DNA of 64,000 nt from Macrobrachium rosenbergii (lineage: Eukaryota > Arthropoda > Malacostraca > Decapoda > Palaemonidae). The stretch lies in contig NC_089744.1 in NCBI RefSeq assembly GCF_040412425.1, positions 31,218,501 to 31,282,500 of the forward strand. Direction: 5' to 3'. A program made the position numbers and the translations under genes. Within the stretch, counting starts at the first letter, position 1, and the number at the start of each line of letters is the position of its first letter. The notes beneath the pieces were generated by a model. The model ran no database searches, was not told the DNA's origin, and was given only the letters and a program-made list of their open reading frames with translations. Shown one piece after another: positions 46,875 through 58,439 of this stretch.

Positions 46875-47289
46875 GGACCACAGGAAATTCCAGATGACAG
46901 AAATTACCCTTAAAAAACCCCCCCTCGTAAACAAAGATTTGCCAGCTCATTCCACATATATATTGCTGTGCTATCAAAAGTAGAACAAAGCTTATGAATA
47001 GTCACTGTCATTCATTAAGTTTATTTCTTAGGAAAATCCTGGCCTGCTCCATAAGCATCTCCCCAGAAATGCTTCCACCTCCGGACCACAGAAAATTCCA
47101 GATGACAGAAATCACCCCTAAAAAACCCCCCTCGTAAACAAAGATTTGCCAGCTCATTCCACATATATATTGCTGTATTATCAAAAGTAGAACAAAGCTT
47201 ATGAATAGTCACTGCCATTTGTTAAGTTTATTTCTTAGGAAAATCCTGGCCTGCTCCATAAGCATCCCCCCAGAAATACTTCCACCTTC
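46875..47289. repeat. tandem duplication, 208-bp unit
   Basis: 46,875-47,082 and 47,083-47,289 are near-identical (both start GGACCACAG and contain TCGTAAACAAAGATTTGCC and GGAAAATCCTGGCCTGCTCC). Few differences, so the duplication is recent relative to the DIRS copies. Confidence 0.93.
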
Positions 47290-47435
47290 ACTACCTTGAA
47301 GCGTAAACCACTTAATAAGTGCACATTCAAATTCTGATCTGGCACCTTTCGATGTTTTTCATCACTTCAAACTTCTCTGGCTTTGTTTATGCTGAAAATC
47401 TGCTGCTTTTGTTTCTTTAAACATGCACATGTGTA

Positions 47436-47446
<11 letters not shown>

Positions 47447-47512
<66 letters not shown>
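47447..47512. repeat. (GA)n microsatellite, about 66 bases
   Basis: Uninterrupted run preceded by a short (GT)n tract; 588 bases before SMG8 exon 8. Confidence 0.97.
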
Positions 47513-47516
<4 letters not shown>

Positions 47517-48099
47517 TTGGGACCATTGTAAGTGCATATTGTTTCCTAAACATGATGCACACAGAGGAAAGCATTGATCTTGTGTGCAGGAAAGCATCAG
47601 TCAACATGAGTGTGTTTGTTTGTTTGTTTGTTTACCCTCTACCCTCACATGCACAAATAAGAAAGCCTCTTCTTCTGTTTGATAATCCTATCTTTTCTTA
47701 CTGGATTTCTCCAGTAATTATGAAATATTTGTATCATTTTATCAGACTTAGTTGAGTCTGTAAGTAACAAAGTCCTCTAAGTTGAGGCCTGTTAAGTTGA
47801 ATCACCACTTAAAGTAACAATAACGGACCATATTTTCAGCTGTGAAAGTTCCTCTTATCTTTTTATTTCCTTTAGTTTTGTATTTGTTTTTCTCCTCATA
47901 TATTACAGCACAGTACAAACATTATTATTTCTAATTTTACTCTTTATTGAAGAATGTAGTATTGAATTTTTTTCATAAGCCAGTACAGTATATTGCAATG
48001 CTTTCCTTAGATATTTTCTAAGATCTCATAAATAAGCAGATTTGCATTTAAATGATAATGGAAGCCTAAATGAATGGACTTGTTTGTAAATCCCAACAG
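47513..48099. other. intron leading to SMG8 exon 8
   Basis: AT-rich sequence without recognisable elements; the frame over 47,423-47,755 is driven by the microsatellite. Confidence 0.55.
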
Positions 48100-48243
48100 A
48101 CCGTGGTATCATACGCCAGGCTTCTACCACAGAATATTTACCAGGAATGCTTAATACAGCTTCACCTGCTGGTTTACTACCAAGATGGTCTTCATGGTCA
48201 CTGTGCTGCCTTGGTCCTTCATCACTCTATTCTCACAATGCTG
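48100..48243 (+). CDS. SMG8: SMG8 exon 8 of this window, STTEYLPGM block
   Basis: The acceptor TCCCAACAG ends at 48099 and the donor GTAATT begins at 48244. The 144-base exon is phase 1 at both ends and encodes [20 protein letters not shown], then [20 protein letters not shown] and SSLYSHNA. From memory, STTEYLPGM followed by GLLPxxSSWSLxxLGP is one of the best conserved SMG8 segments and is followed in the family by a block ending near LLPWD. That last block was not found before 64,000. The DIRS copy 3 terminus starts about 9 bases past the donor. The intron before this exon is 16.4 kb. Confidence 0.93.
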
Positions 48244-48252
48244 GTAATTATA

Positions 48253-48425
48253 ATATTTGTTCCAACACGATATACAAACCGTCGGTCCTTCACATTAGGA
48301 ATTACTTTCAGTGTAGGCTGGAAACAGTCGTTGAACTTTCGAACAAGGTGGTTAGGCAGTTAACTACCATCCAGGAGGTGGGAGTACCGCCTGCCCAGAT
48401 GTAAACATTCCAATTTGCTTCCGAC
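48253..48425. repeat. left inverted terminal repeat of DIRS copy 3
   Basis: Complement of 55,375-55,570, for example GGTTAGGCAGTTAACTACCA, GGAGGTGGGAGTACCGCCTG and TGTAAACATTCCAATTTG. Confidence 0.92.
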
Positions 48426-48519
48426 CGTCATTTGCTGCAGACGTGTGTTTTCACGCTCTCTGCCCTGACTGCCTTTGAGCTTTTTTCCCGGTGGGATCTT
48501 TTTTGTTTTTGTTTGAATA

Positions 48520-51500
48520 ATGAATGTGGATAAGTCCCATATGCCCTCCTTCCCCCAGCATGTGTGTCCTGGAGTGGGAGGCAAGAAATGTAACACTTCT
48601 AGATCTAGCGTTGATATGGACCCACACACCCTCTGCCCCACCTGCAGAGGATGTGTGTGTTCACACTCTTCTGCCTGTTCGGAGTGTTGTTCCTGGTCTG
48701 CTGAGCAGTGGGTGAAGTTTGAGGGGAGGAGATGATACCGTAGGAAGCCTGCCAAGGCGTCATCCGAGGGTAACACGCCCCTGATGACTCCCGTGGTGGC
48801 TGATCTGTCGGGATTGTTTCTCCCTCCCAGCAAGCTTCCCATTCTTGCTGCCTCTCCCTCGGGTGAGGACTCCCCTTCCCCTTCCTCATTCGTTTCATCG
48901 GGTGTGGAAGGCCGCGGGGGAGTGGACGTTCAGGACATCCTCTCTGGGGCCTCTCCTCACTCCGGGGGCGAATTTTTTCCCTCAGAGCGAGTGGAGGCTT
49001 CCCTTTTTGACCCGACTTTGTCCTCAGGCTTGGGTTTGGAAGCATCTGTTGGTAGCCAGGTACCCGATCTCACCTCTGCCTGGCTGCGCCTGGGTCTGCC
49101 TGGCGTTCCGTCACTGGAGGGTCTGGTGTCCCATCTGTCAGGCGCTCCGGTGACAACCCACGCAGCCACTGCATCCACCACCACAACCGTCAAAATGTCA
49201 TCATTTGGGAAGCTGCCTGTGACGGTGGCCTCACACCTGGACACCCAGGTATCGGCTGCTCCTGCCACATTCCATTCCGTGTCGCTGCCTCCTGGTTTCC
49301 TGGCCCCATTATCCCTGCCTGGCCCCTCAAGGATAGTGACTTCTTCAGTACCATATATTTCCATGCCTGCTTCTGTTGCCAACCCATGCTCTTTCCTGAC
49401 CGTGGCTCTGGCTCCTGGCTATCCTGACTCTCCGCCCGACCTGGCTTTCCATGTGCCACTTGTGCCTTCAACCCAGCCTTCATCTACTGGCTTTCCTGGC
49501 TCCCATGCTGTTCCACCTGCCCCAGTAGCTGCTGGCCCGAGCACTATTTCCACTACCCGGGTTGCGCCTGCTTCCCTGGCCCCCCTGGCTGCACCTGTGC
49601 CTTCTGCTGCTCTTTCATGGATGGGGGACCTGACTGCCATCCTGAGGAAGATGACGAAGAAGAAGTTAAAGAAGAGAGCTAGGAAGGTGTTGTCGTCGTC
49701 TTTGTCTTCATCATCGTTGTTGTCTGCTACCTCTTCTTCCTCTTCTTCCAAGGCTCGCCAGCCGAAGAAGAAGAAGAAGCCTGCCTCTCCCCCCTCAAGA
49801 AGTCTCGTTGGCTCTTCCTGGTCCACAGACCAGGGAACCAATGCGTTGACCCCCGGGTCAGTCGTATTGGGAGCCGAGGGCGTGCAGACCGCGGTTTGCA
49901 CTTCCCCCGCTGCGCCAAAGAAGCCTGCTTCTAAGGCCAGTGGAACTGTGTCAGACACTCGCTCGCGAGCTGCTACAAGTACCTGGGTCTCTAAGGAGAC
50001 CTGAGTACCCTGGTCTGGTACTGGAGAAACCTCTCTGCGTACTGACTCAGGCACGGGACGGGAGAAAGAGCCTGGGCATGCAGGTGCTCTAACTCTTCCT
50101 GCTGATACTTGTTCGAGTGCCAAGCCAGGTTTCCGGGAAGGTGTGCCGGTCCCTCGGGTCCAGACACCTGGTGAGGTAGAGAAGAGGTCCCCTGCTCAGT
50201 CTTCCCGAGAGGTTTCAGCCTCGAAGAAGACTGGGGCACGTCCAGAGGACAGCGTAAGTTTTCGACAGCCAGCTGCGCGCTCGACTCCTCCCAGTTCATG
50301 ACCATGTTTGTGTGGCCAGCCTGGCTCGGGGGAGCCGAGTGCGCGGCTCAACTCGTGTGAGCCGCTCCGCTATCCTCAGGAGAACGCTTCGCCTAGGTGA
50401 AAGTGTTCACCTCGACCCAGTTTGCCATCACCACCACAGGTTGGTGACTGTTCTTGGCCCGCTGCTCCTGTTGGTTCTGCCAGCAAGACCAGTGGGATTG
50501 CCCAATCCTCCTTGCCTGTCCCCTCTACCTCCTGGGCTTCTCCCAGGGGGCATGAATCAGACAGGAAGAACTCCGGCAAGTTTTCTCCCCAGAGTTCTAC
50601 CTCGGGGGTGTACGTGCCTGGCTCAGTCCTCGGTTCTGCCAGGTCGTACGCCCAATTGGGGCAGGAAGGATCACAGGGGTCTGCTGAGGTTCTTCCTCCT
50701 GCAGGGAGAGTAGATTGGGAGGACCGCACCCTGGAAAGACTTGAGGGTCCTCTTCCCCAGGACGCAGACACCCCCGAGATACAGAGGACATTTGCTGAGG
50801 TAATTGCGCTGATTTGTCAGCACAACGACCTCGGGGAAGGGACCACGGCTTCTTCTGTGGATCGTCCTTCACACCTCGAATCCTTTTGGGGACCCAAGGA
50901 GGAACCCAAGACTTCGGTTGGGCTGCCATGGTCCACGCTTGTCGAGGGGGTCCGGGATCAAGTGAATGGTCTTGTGTCTGGGCAAGACAATTCGCTGCGA
51001 TCGAACCGCTTTGACAAGCTGCTTCCCCTTCCTCTGCCTTGTCAGAAGCGTTTCTATACGCCATCGGAGAGGTCTTTGCCCCCCTAGGCAAGTTGACGTG
51101 GACCTGGTTTGTCTAGATCCGGGTCTCTCGTTGCAACAACTTACTGCAGAGAGTATCTCCCTCTCAGCAAGAGGCCACAACCCTGGGAGCCACTGCCATG
51201 GCAGCTTTCCAAGCAGTCTCCTGGTTGGATCTGTGGTCATTCACAGTATCCGAAGTGGCTGCTTCCTCGGGTGCTATCATACCTGGGGAAGACTCCGCTT
51301 TTGGGAGACTGTGCCGGTCTGGAGGTAGAGCCATCTCCTACTTCGCCCACCAGACAGCAAACCTGTGGGCTAACCTGGTCCTGAAGCAGAGGGACGCCGT
51401 TTTTTCTTGCTTCTCCAGGTCCGTGGGGCCCGAGTCGACAATGACCCTGTAGAACGGACCGTTGCTGGTTCCTACCTCTCTCTTCCCTAGAGAGTTGGTG

Positions 51501-51780
51501 GATGGACACTGCGGTGGACAAGCATCGGGCTGATAACAGTGATTGCCTTGTTCACCAGGCAGTGGCCAAGACCTCCGGGTCTTCGCGTTCCACTGCGGCC
51601 AGGCCCTCGGGTGAGGCCAGCTCTTCCTCGGCCCCTAAGAAGTCCCTCTCTTCAAAGGGATCCCGTGGAAACACCCAGCCTTCTTCTTCCTCTGGAAAGG
51701 ATGTGCCTTCCTGCCCCTTTCAGCCCGCTTTCCAATCCGGTAAAGGGGGCAAGGGGAAGAAGAAGAAGGGGAAATGCTAG
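48520..51780 (+). pseudogene. DIRS copy 3 gag-like region
   Basis: The ATG at 48,520 opens a Cys-rich head (CPGVGGKKC, then CPTCRGCVC, then CSECCSW) that parallels the head of copy 1 gag. A TGA at 48,733-48,735 interrupts this frame, which then runs to 50,004 with long Ser/Pro/Ala-rich stretches, a hydrophobic helix region and a Lys-rich KKKLKKRARKVL. After frame changes, 50,422-51,087 and 51,502-51,780 complete the region, ending in a Lys/Gly-rich tail (GKGGKGKKKKGKC). The basic tail is consistent with nucleic-acid binding. At least one stop and several frameshifts separate the parts. Confidence 0.78.
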
Positions 51781-51839
51781 GGGTGGCATTCCCCCTGAAC
51801 TGCTGCTGAAGGTGGGGGGTTGCCTGGCGAGCCACTAGG

Positions 51840-53215
51840 CAACATGGCAGCGATACGGAGCCGAAACCTGGATAGTGGATGTCCTTCGGGAGGGATATCT
51901 ACTACCCTTCGAGTTTCGGCCACCCCTCACCTACACTCCGGTCCGTCTCCACACTTACGTCCAAGGAACGCTGAAGGACTCCTTACTAGAGCAAGAAGTG
52001 CAGGCCATGCTGAGCAAGGGTGCTGTGGAAGTTGTGTCAGACCAGTCCCCAGGCTTTTACAGCAGTGTCTTCCTCGTAGAGAAAGCCACAGGGGATGGAG
52101 ACCGGTCATAGACCTCTCTCCCCTGAACTAATTCGTTCGCCAGACTCGGTTCATGATGGAAACGACGCGTTCCATTCTCGCTTCCATCAGGGAGAACAAC
52201 TTCATGCTTACGGTGGACTTGAAGGATGTGTATTTCCAAATACCCATTCATCCGTCCTCTCACAAGTACCTCTGCTTTATCCTCGGGGAGACTCTTCCAA
52301 TCCAGGGCACTCTGCTTCGGGCTCTCGACGGCTCCCCAGGTATTCACGAGAGTCTTCTCTCTCGTGTCAGCTTAGGCCCATTCACACGGAATATGTCTAC
52401 TTAGGTATCTCAACGACTGTCTGGTCCTGGTGAGCTCCCACTCGCAGTTGCTGCAGGACAGGGATCAGCCTTTCGAGCTTTGCCGTGATCTTGGGATTAT
52501 GGTGAACCTCGAGAAGTCGGATCTCACCCCTAAGCAGAAGATAAAGTACCTGGGCATGCTGATAGACATGGTAGCAGCGAAAGTCTTTCCCTTGGACTCT
52601 CGTATCGGCAGGTTCAGGCAGGCAGCACATCTGTTCCTGTCTCGACAGGAACAGCCAGCCTGGCAATGGCAAGTCATCATCGGTCACCTGTCATCGCTGG
52701 AGAAGCTGGTACCTCATGGGCATCTTCACCCTCAGTCTCTACAGTGGAGACTAAAGGAGTATTGGTCCCAGTCCCGAGACCCCCAGTCCTTTCTCATCCT
52801 TCTTTCCGAGGAGGTGAGAGAGGACCTTCGCTGGTGGATGGACAACAGGAACCTCTTGATAGGAGTATGCCTGATTGCTCCCCCTCCAGACATGCTGCTG
52901 TTCTCAGACGCATCGATTGAGGGATGGGGCGCACACCTGGAGGAGTTGCTGACTTCGGGAGTGTGGCACCGAGATGACAAGCACCTTCACATCAACATCC
53001 TGGAACTCAGGGCAGCCTTCCTGGCTTTCCAAGAGTTCCAGGATTGAGTGATGGGACACTCCATGGTACTGATGAGTGACAATACCACGGTAGTGGCATA
53101 TGTCAACAAGCAGGGGGGTCTAGTATCCCTCCCGCTCCACCAGTTGGCGTTGCAGGTGCACGAGTGGCCCTGGCTCACTCGGTAGAGCTGTCAGCCAGGT
53201 ACATTCCAGGCAAGA
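51840..53215 (+). pseudogene. DIRS copy 3 reverse transcriptase and RNase H
   Basis: One frame gives AETWIVDVLREGYLLPFEF near 51,870 and EQEVQAMLSKGAVEVV near 51,995. A frame change leads to RPVIDLSPLN, a TAA, and then an intact motif A, VDLKDVYFQIPIHP, at about 52,213. Motif C near 52,405 reads RYLNDCLVL, with Asn for the first catalytic Asp. The RNase H part follows in one long frame (52,430-53,047): IKYLGMLID, LLFSDASIEGWGAHL and HINILELRAAFLAFQEF, then a TGA and LMSDNTTVVAYVNKQGG. The D, E and D residues of RNase H are all present. Confidence 0.9.
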
Positions 53216-53639
53216 GGAATGTTGTGGCTGAAGCTCAGCCACCAGAATCAGGTGATGGGAACTGAATGGTCCCTTCACTCTGAAGTCACGGAAAGGCTAT
53301 TCGACCTGTGGGGGCGTCCAGTCATTGGTCTGTTCGCCACTGGCACAACAGAAAACTCCAGGCCTTCTGTTCTGTCATGCCGGACCCATGGGCCGCTGCG
53401 GAGGACGCATTCCAGCACCCATGGGACAACCTCGACGTCTACGCCTTTCTTCCGTTCTGTCTGATTAGCAGAGTGATCAACCAGGCGATGATCACCCCGA
53501 ATCTCAGAATGATTCTGGTGGCTTGTTATATCCCTGACCTGCTAGCCCTCCTTTCCGAGGTGTCAAGAGAGATCTCCCCCCCCCCTTGGAGCAACCTGCT
53601 GTGTCAACCCCACTTAGAGTGGTATCACCAGGCAGTGCA

Positions 53640-54870
53640 GTCCCTGTGTCTTCACGACTGGAGGTTATCCACCATCTCTTGCGAGCGAGAGGCTTTTCGT
53701 GCCGCGCAGCAACGGAGATGGACGGGTACCTCAGATGAACCTCCACAGCGGTATACCAGGGAAAGTGGTCCATCTTCTGTGGTTGGTGTCGTGGATGGGG
53801 TATCTCTCTGGTCGGAGCTACTGTTCAGCAGGTCGCGAACTTCCTCGTCCTCCTTCACCGAGAGAAGCTCCTCTCTGTTTCAGCTGTAGAAGGCTACCGC
53901 GCCACACTCGGCCTAGTCTTGCAGCTGAAAGGAGTAGATATCTCGTCCTTCGAGATTTCCTTACTGATGAGAAGCTTCGAAAGGTCTTGCCCACCCAGGA
54001 TCTCTAGCCCCCTGCGTGGGATGTGATTCTCGTTCGAAGGAGCCTGACTCTTGCACCGTATGAGCCTTTATGAGAGTCGTCAGGCAGGGATCTGACCCTC
54101 AAGACCGTCTTCTTGCTGGCCCTGGCATTGGTGAAGAGAGTTGGTGAACTTCATGGACTTTCCTTTGATGTTGAACACTCGAGGGGATGGGGATCAGTTA
54201 CACTCGATTTCGTCCCGGATTTCGTGGCGAAGACCCAGAATCCTCCGGCCCATGACGCACGGTTCAAGTCTTTCACGATCCCCTCCCTAGAGGACTTTGT
54301 AGGTAATGAACCAGACGAGATGCTACTGTGTCCTGTTAGAGTGCTGCTGCGCTATCTGAAGAGGACTCTACATCTCTAGCCTGAGTGTCGATGACTCTTC
54401 GTTAGTACTGGCTCAACCAAGAAAGAAGTGTCCAAGAAAACGATCTCTTTCTGGCTTCACAAGACAATAAGGAGAGCGTATTCTGCTGCTGGAGAAGATG
54501 ACACCGGTACTCTTCATCCAAGAGCTCACGAAGTCCGCAGCATTGGTCCGTCCCTCGCATTCCGGAAGAACATGTTGGCTCTTCAGGTGTTGAAGGCAGG
54601 TGTGTGGTCCCAACAGACCAGCTTCACCTCCTTCTACCTTCGGCATATTGCTTACAAGTCCTCGGACACTTTTTCCTTGGGTCCTGTTGTGGCCGCTCAA
54701 CAACTTGTTCAGCTTACCCACCTCCCTAACAGGACAGGTTGCATCTCGCCTGAGATGTACAGTTGTGATTGGGAGACTGGCTTCTCTTCCTTCTCCCCAT
54801 CTCGGCTCTCTTCCTACGGGCAGGGAGCGGACGTGCTGTTACATGCTGGATCTGGCAGTCAGTGCAGGTA
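53640..54870 (+). pseudogene. DIRS copy 3 tyrosine recombinase
   Basis: Several frames together give an N-terminal part near 53,640-53,900 and then, in 54,113-54,379, LALALVKRVGELHGLSFD with the first catalytic Arg and FVAKTQNP. Another frame (54,428-54,871) gives HPRAHEVRSIGPSLAF, the His/Arg box, and FTSFYLRHIA with the candidate active-site Tyr. All four conserved positions are therefore visible, but in different frames. Its role would be integration of circular element DNA without a target duplication. Confidence 0.87.
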
Positions 54871-55214
54871 AGCACTCAACAGGAGCTTCCGTTCTATTTC
54901 CATTCAGGTTTATAGAAGCAACCCCACTCCTTCCCCTTGCAAGGGGGAGGGAGATCATGACAATAAGACAAACCCAATGCTTGTATTTGCCTTAATGTCA
55001 CTGATTCCAGGTTCTTCCTAGCCTAATTTGTGTGAACTGACGATTCCTCTTTCGTGCAAAGGGACCCAGAAGTCTGACAATTGATCTCCCGTTTTTTACA
55101 ACCCAATCATTTTGTCAGAGGCAGTTTTCCCTTCCTCGCTCTATCAACCAGGAAGGGAAGACAAGGTGTGGTGAACTCCAGACACTTCATAGAGACTCAC
55201 TCAGATTCCTCCCT

Positions 55215-55330
55215 CCAACAGTGAGTCTTCCTAATGTAAAGGACTGAGGGTTTGTATATCGTGTCGGAACAAATCACAATTTTTCAAAGTAAATTGTATT
55301 TTTCCTAACTATACAAACCCGAGGTCCTCT
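55215..55330. repeat. internal complementary region of DIRS copy 3
   Basis: GGTTTGTATATCGTGTCGGA on the left complements the left end and ATTTTTCCTAACTATACAAA on the right complements the right end; the halves meet near 55,279. Confidence 0.92.
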
Positions 55331-55374
55331 ACATTACATTTCATGCCCACCTCAAGCCACCCCTCAATCTGATA

Positions 55375-55570
55375 CCTGGGCCAAAAGTCAAATTGGAATG
55401 TTTACATCCAGGCAGGCGGTACTTCTGCCTCCCGGATGGTAGTTAACTGCCTAACCATCTTGTTCAAAATTTCAACAGCCATTTCCAGCCTACGGTGAAA
55501 GTAATTCCTAATGTAAAGGACCTCAGGTTTGTATAGTTAGGTAAAATACAGTTTACTTTAAAAAACTGTA
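55375..55570. repeat. right inverted terminal repeat of DIRS copy 3
   Basis: Complement of 48,253-48,425, including CAAATTGGAATGTTTACATC and ATGGTAGTTAACTGCCTAAC. Confidence 0.92.
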
Positions 55571-55599
55571 ATATTAGGCCTGGCTTTGCTTGTAATACC

Positions 55600-56100
55600 T
55601 GTCTTGTAGGATTGTAATATATTTTAAATTGTCAGTTATTTAATGGTAATACCCATTTATTTTAAATTTTCAATTGTTTAATGGTAAGACCCACATATCC
55701 ATTATGTACACCAGTGTTAATCAGTTCATTTGTATGAATTACACACTTGTCTACTTTGACTTAAGGTTAAATGCCCAATTTTTGTGGTTAAACTGAATAC
55801 ATCTACTCAATGGCTATTTCATGTTCAGCTTTATTCATGACACCTATCAACTTGTAAAATTGCATATTTAAATTTTCAATTATTTAATGGTAATATCCAT
55901 ATTTTTCATTCAGCTTCATTCGTAACACCTATCAACTTGTAAAATTACATTTTTTAAATTTTCAATTATTTAATTGTAATACTCATATTTTTATTATGTA
56001 CACCAATGTTAACTTGTTCATATTATATGAGTTACTTTGACTTATGGTTAAATGCCCAGTTTGGGTTGTGAAAATAAGTATATTTACTGAATGGCTGATG
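55600..56100. repeat. diverged tandem duplications in intron
   Basis: The words TTTCAATTATTTAATGGTAAT, TTATGTACACCA and GGTTAAATGCCCA occur two or three times about 300 bases apart, and a shorter 86-base unit (CACCTATCAACTTGTAAAATT) is doubled at 55,840-55,960. The rest of the stretch to 56,734 shows nothing recognisable. Confidence 0.75.
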
Positions 56101-57127
56101 AAACAACAGTGATTGGATATTTGGTGAGTCCTCAGCACAGTAGGGGGAACCTTATGTTTCATATGCCAAATGGTAAGGCCATTATAAGACGAGAAAAAGT
56201 AGTCACTTATAGTTTACCATTTTCATAAACAATTCTAGATAACACTTTAAGTAAGAAATGTTATGTAGTAGTTCTAAATAAGCTGGTTAGGCTTCAGAAT
56301 TAGATCACTAGGCTATGTTATAAGTGCTGTGCTGGTTTTTCCTGTCAAAAAAAGTTATAATTAGCAATAATGCAGTACTGTATATTGAAATTCATTAATC
56401 AATGACTTTTTTAACATTGTTAGATAATTTGAGATTACCAAAAAGGGGACATCTTTTTGGCCTAACTTCTTGGTTATGAAATATTTTCATGATAGTAGTT
56501 CCCAATTGTGCTTTACTAAAGACCAGTTTTTCCTTTGTGGTATTTTATAATCAACTAAATGGATTTTGAGATATACAAAGTTCCTCAGTTATCCTTAATA
56601 TTGGGGTCTTTACAATTGTTAAAGGAAATATATTTATGCAGATCTGCTTCTAACAGGCATTACTCTGACAGTAGTGAGGTCACAGGTATTAAGAAAAATG
56701 TTCATGATGTTGGTTTTTTTCCTACGGGAATATAAAAAACAGGTTTTGACGTAGGAAAAACCTATGTTTGGTAGTTGCTGTTGGGTCCTCAAGGAGTTAC
56801 CTCCCATAGTCTACCAGAGCCCCATGGTGACCAAACTAATATCAAAGAATTCTCTTCTAGTTGGTCTTTTGGCCAGGTATTGTGTCGTAGTGATTAACAT
56901 TGTAACACGTGATGGAGTATATATTGGACTCAAAGATAAGAGGGCACTTTCTCTTATCTTCAGCGAAGCTGAACCCAGTTTTTCCAACATCACAAGAACC
57001 TGCAAGAAAGAGAAGTGACTATTGCTCATGCACATCTGCCCTCTTGCTTACTCTATGTTGGTCAATGCAGGATGATCCCTTGCCCAAATCCCATGCCTTT
57101 TCGTCAGGGAAGTGGGAGGGTTTAGAG

Positions 57128-57215
57128 GACTCAACAGCGACTACCAAAAATGGTTTTTCCTACAACAAAACCTGTTTTTTGATAGCGTAGTCGCTTGTTT
57201 CATCCTCGAGGAGCT
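57128..57215. repeat. internal complementary region of DIRS copy 5
   Basis: CAGCGACTACCAAAAATGG to AAAACCTGTTTTTTG is the complement of 56,735-56,785; the remainder predicts the sequence of the missing other end. Confidence 0.8.
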
Positions 57216-57719
57216 TTACAAAGAAATTGACAGGTGATGAAAAAGGCTTAAGCTCTCAATTTCAAGTCCCATTCTTTATTCCAAATATTCTTCAGGTTTT
57301 GGTACCAAGGAACAAGGAACTATACATGAAGTTACATTTTAGGATGTTGTTCTACAGTGGCTTACCTACCTAAGCTTGCTGGGTTTGGTTGCAGTACTGT
57401 TGCCTTTCTCCCATTGATAGTTAGCACACTCACCGTCAGTAAGACCCCTGGTTTTCTGCCGTAGCACCTATGGGTTAATACTAACCATGCCACCTACTGA
57501 TACACAGTGTAGTCGAATTTGTTTGAGCAAGTGGCATTAATTTAATTGATGACCACCCTGTACATTCGGAGACTTCTTCAAAAGAGACATTTCTGAAGAT
57601 GGCCAATGACGTACTTACTTTCCTAATATCATGTGACCTAGGAAAGGAGTGTGGATTTGCCTTTTTAATGAGAAACACTGCAATCATTCTCAGCCCTTGT
57701 AGGGAGAGTGGTTAGTTTG

Positions 57720-58375
57720 TGCTAGGGTGTAGGAAAATCGAACCCTCTGGGATGTCTGCTATGACTTCTAGGAAACCTTAAGTGCTGGAACCAGGCATAT
57801 GTCTTGTCTGCTAAATTGAGTTTTCTTATAAGAATAGATTTTCTTTTTAAAGGATCCTCATTCTTGGCCAGGAATGATGGGCCAGGGGACAATAATAATT
57901 GATGGTCAATTGTTTGCATGATGCAATTTCCCCATCTAAGAGAGCCCAGTTCACTAGTACAGGCTCCTGATGCTAATGCAATCAAGAAGATCGCCTTTTG
58001 TAGCATGTGTGTTGTGGTTGTATTGGGTCCGCTGAATTGAGGGGTTGATAGAAGTCTGAGCACCTTGTTCAGGGACCAAGTAATTGGAAGTCTTTCAGGA
58101 GCGGGCCTTTGTAGAGCAAAAGACTGCAAAAAGGAAGTGACAACTTCTATACTGGAGTCAATCCTGAATCCATAAAGCAAGGATTCCGTTAATGCTGCCT
58201 TGTATGCCATGACTGTTGTAACCGCAAGGCATTTGTCTTTAAAAGGGTATATAAGAAAAATAAAGTGTTTCTTATAGAAATCTCAACTGGGCTCTCAGTA
58301 TGGATATAATCTAACCATATATTCCATACGGACTGGTATTGTCGGATAGATGATGTCTGTAATTTATGCACTTGG
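57720..58375 (-). pseudogene. DIRS copy 5 tyrosine recombinase
   Basis: Two overlapping minus-strand frames: SSIRQYQSVWNIWLDYI near 58,350 is the N-terminal helix block, and 58,210-57,722 gives SLNKVLRLLS, KAIFLIALASGACTSELGSL and GPSFLAKNEDP. The usual ASGxRxSEL Arg is Cys here (ASGACTSEL), so the first catalytic residue appears lost. The C-terminal His/Arg and Tyr boxes are not readable in the following sequence. Confidence 0.82.
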
Positions 58376-58439
58376 TACCTAGCAATGTTGGGTAAGTAAT
58401 TTTCATGATAGATATTTTTTAAAAATCCACATGTGAAGG

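Larger units (their letters stand above)
5843..48243 (+). other. SMG8: SMG8 gene, central and C-terminal exons (5' and 3' ends outside window)
   Basis: Eight exons can be joined into one open frame. Each is flanked by AG and GT, and donor and acceptor phases agree at every junction (1,1 / 0,0 / 0,0 / 0,0 / 2,2 / 1,1 / 1,1). They give about 454 residues of a protein that I recall as roughly 1,000 residues in vertebrates. SMG8 binds SMG9 and restrains the SMG1 kinase, which phosphorylates UPF1 during nonsense-mediated mRNA decay in the cytoplasm. Recognition rests on the block beginning FLQQHIDQALGKGFDD, the Cys-containing CERIWRDGRMGCETLSLTG block, the Cys-Gly motif CNCGRRQGQRED followed by AANYTFYQQL, and STTEYLPGM in the last visible exon. 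Introns range from about 0.85 to 16.4 kb and are full of transposons. The N-terminal GTPase-like domain must be encoded upstream and the extreme C-terminus downstream. Family identity is confident; exon ends are read from sequence only. Confidence 0.9.
48253..55570 (+). mobile_element. DIRS-like retrotransposon copy 3, nearly complete, recently active family
   Basis: The left end (about 48,253, ATTTGTTCCAACACGATATA) and right end (about 55,570) are set from the internal complementary region at 55,215-55,330, whose halves complement each end. Inverted terminal repeats cover 48,253-48,425 and 55,375-55,570. Long gag, polymerase/RNase H and recombinase segments remain in the right order and have a markedly higher GC content than the introns. 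Damage is limited to some stops and frameshifts, so this is the youngest-looking copy in the window. It starts about 9 bases after the SMG8 exon 8 splice donor. Confidence 0.92.

Noticed and set aside
49419..50123. 234-codon minus-strand frame inside DIRS copy 3
   Set aside because: Shadow of the GC-rich gag frame on the plus strand.
56764..57018. 84-codon plus-strand frame as the next SMG8 exon
   Set aside because: Falls in the inverted terminal repeat region of DIRS copy 5 and lacks the conserved block expected after STTEYLPGM.
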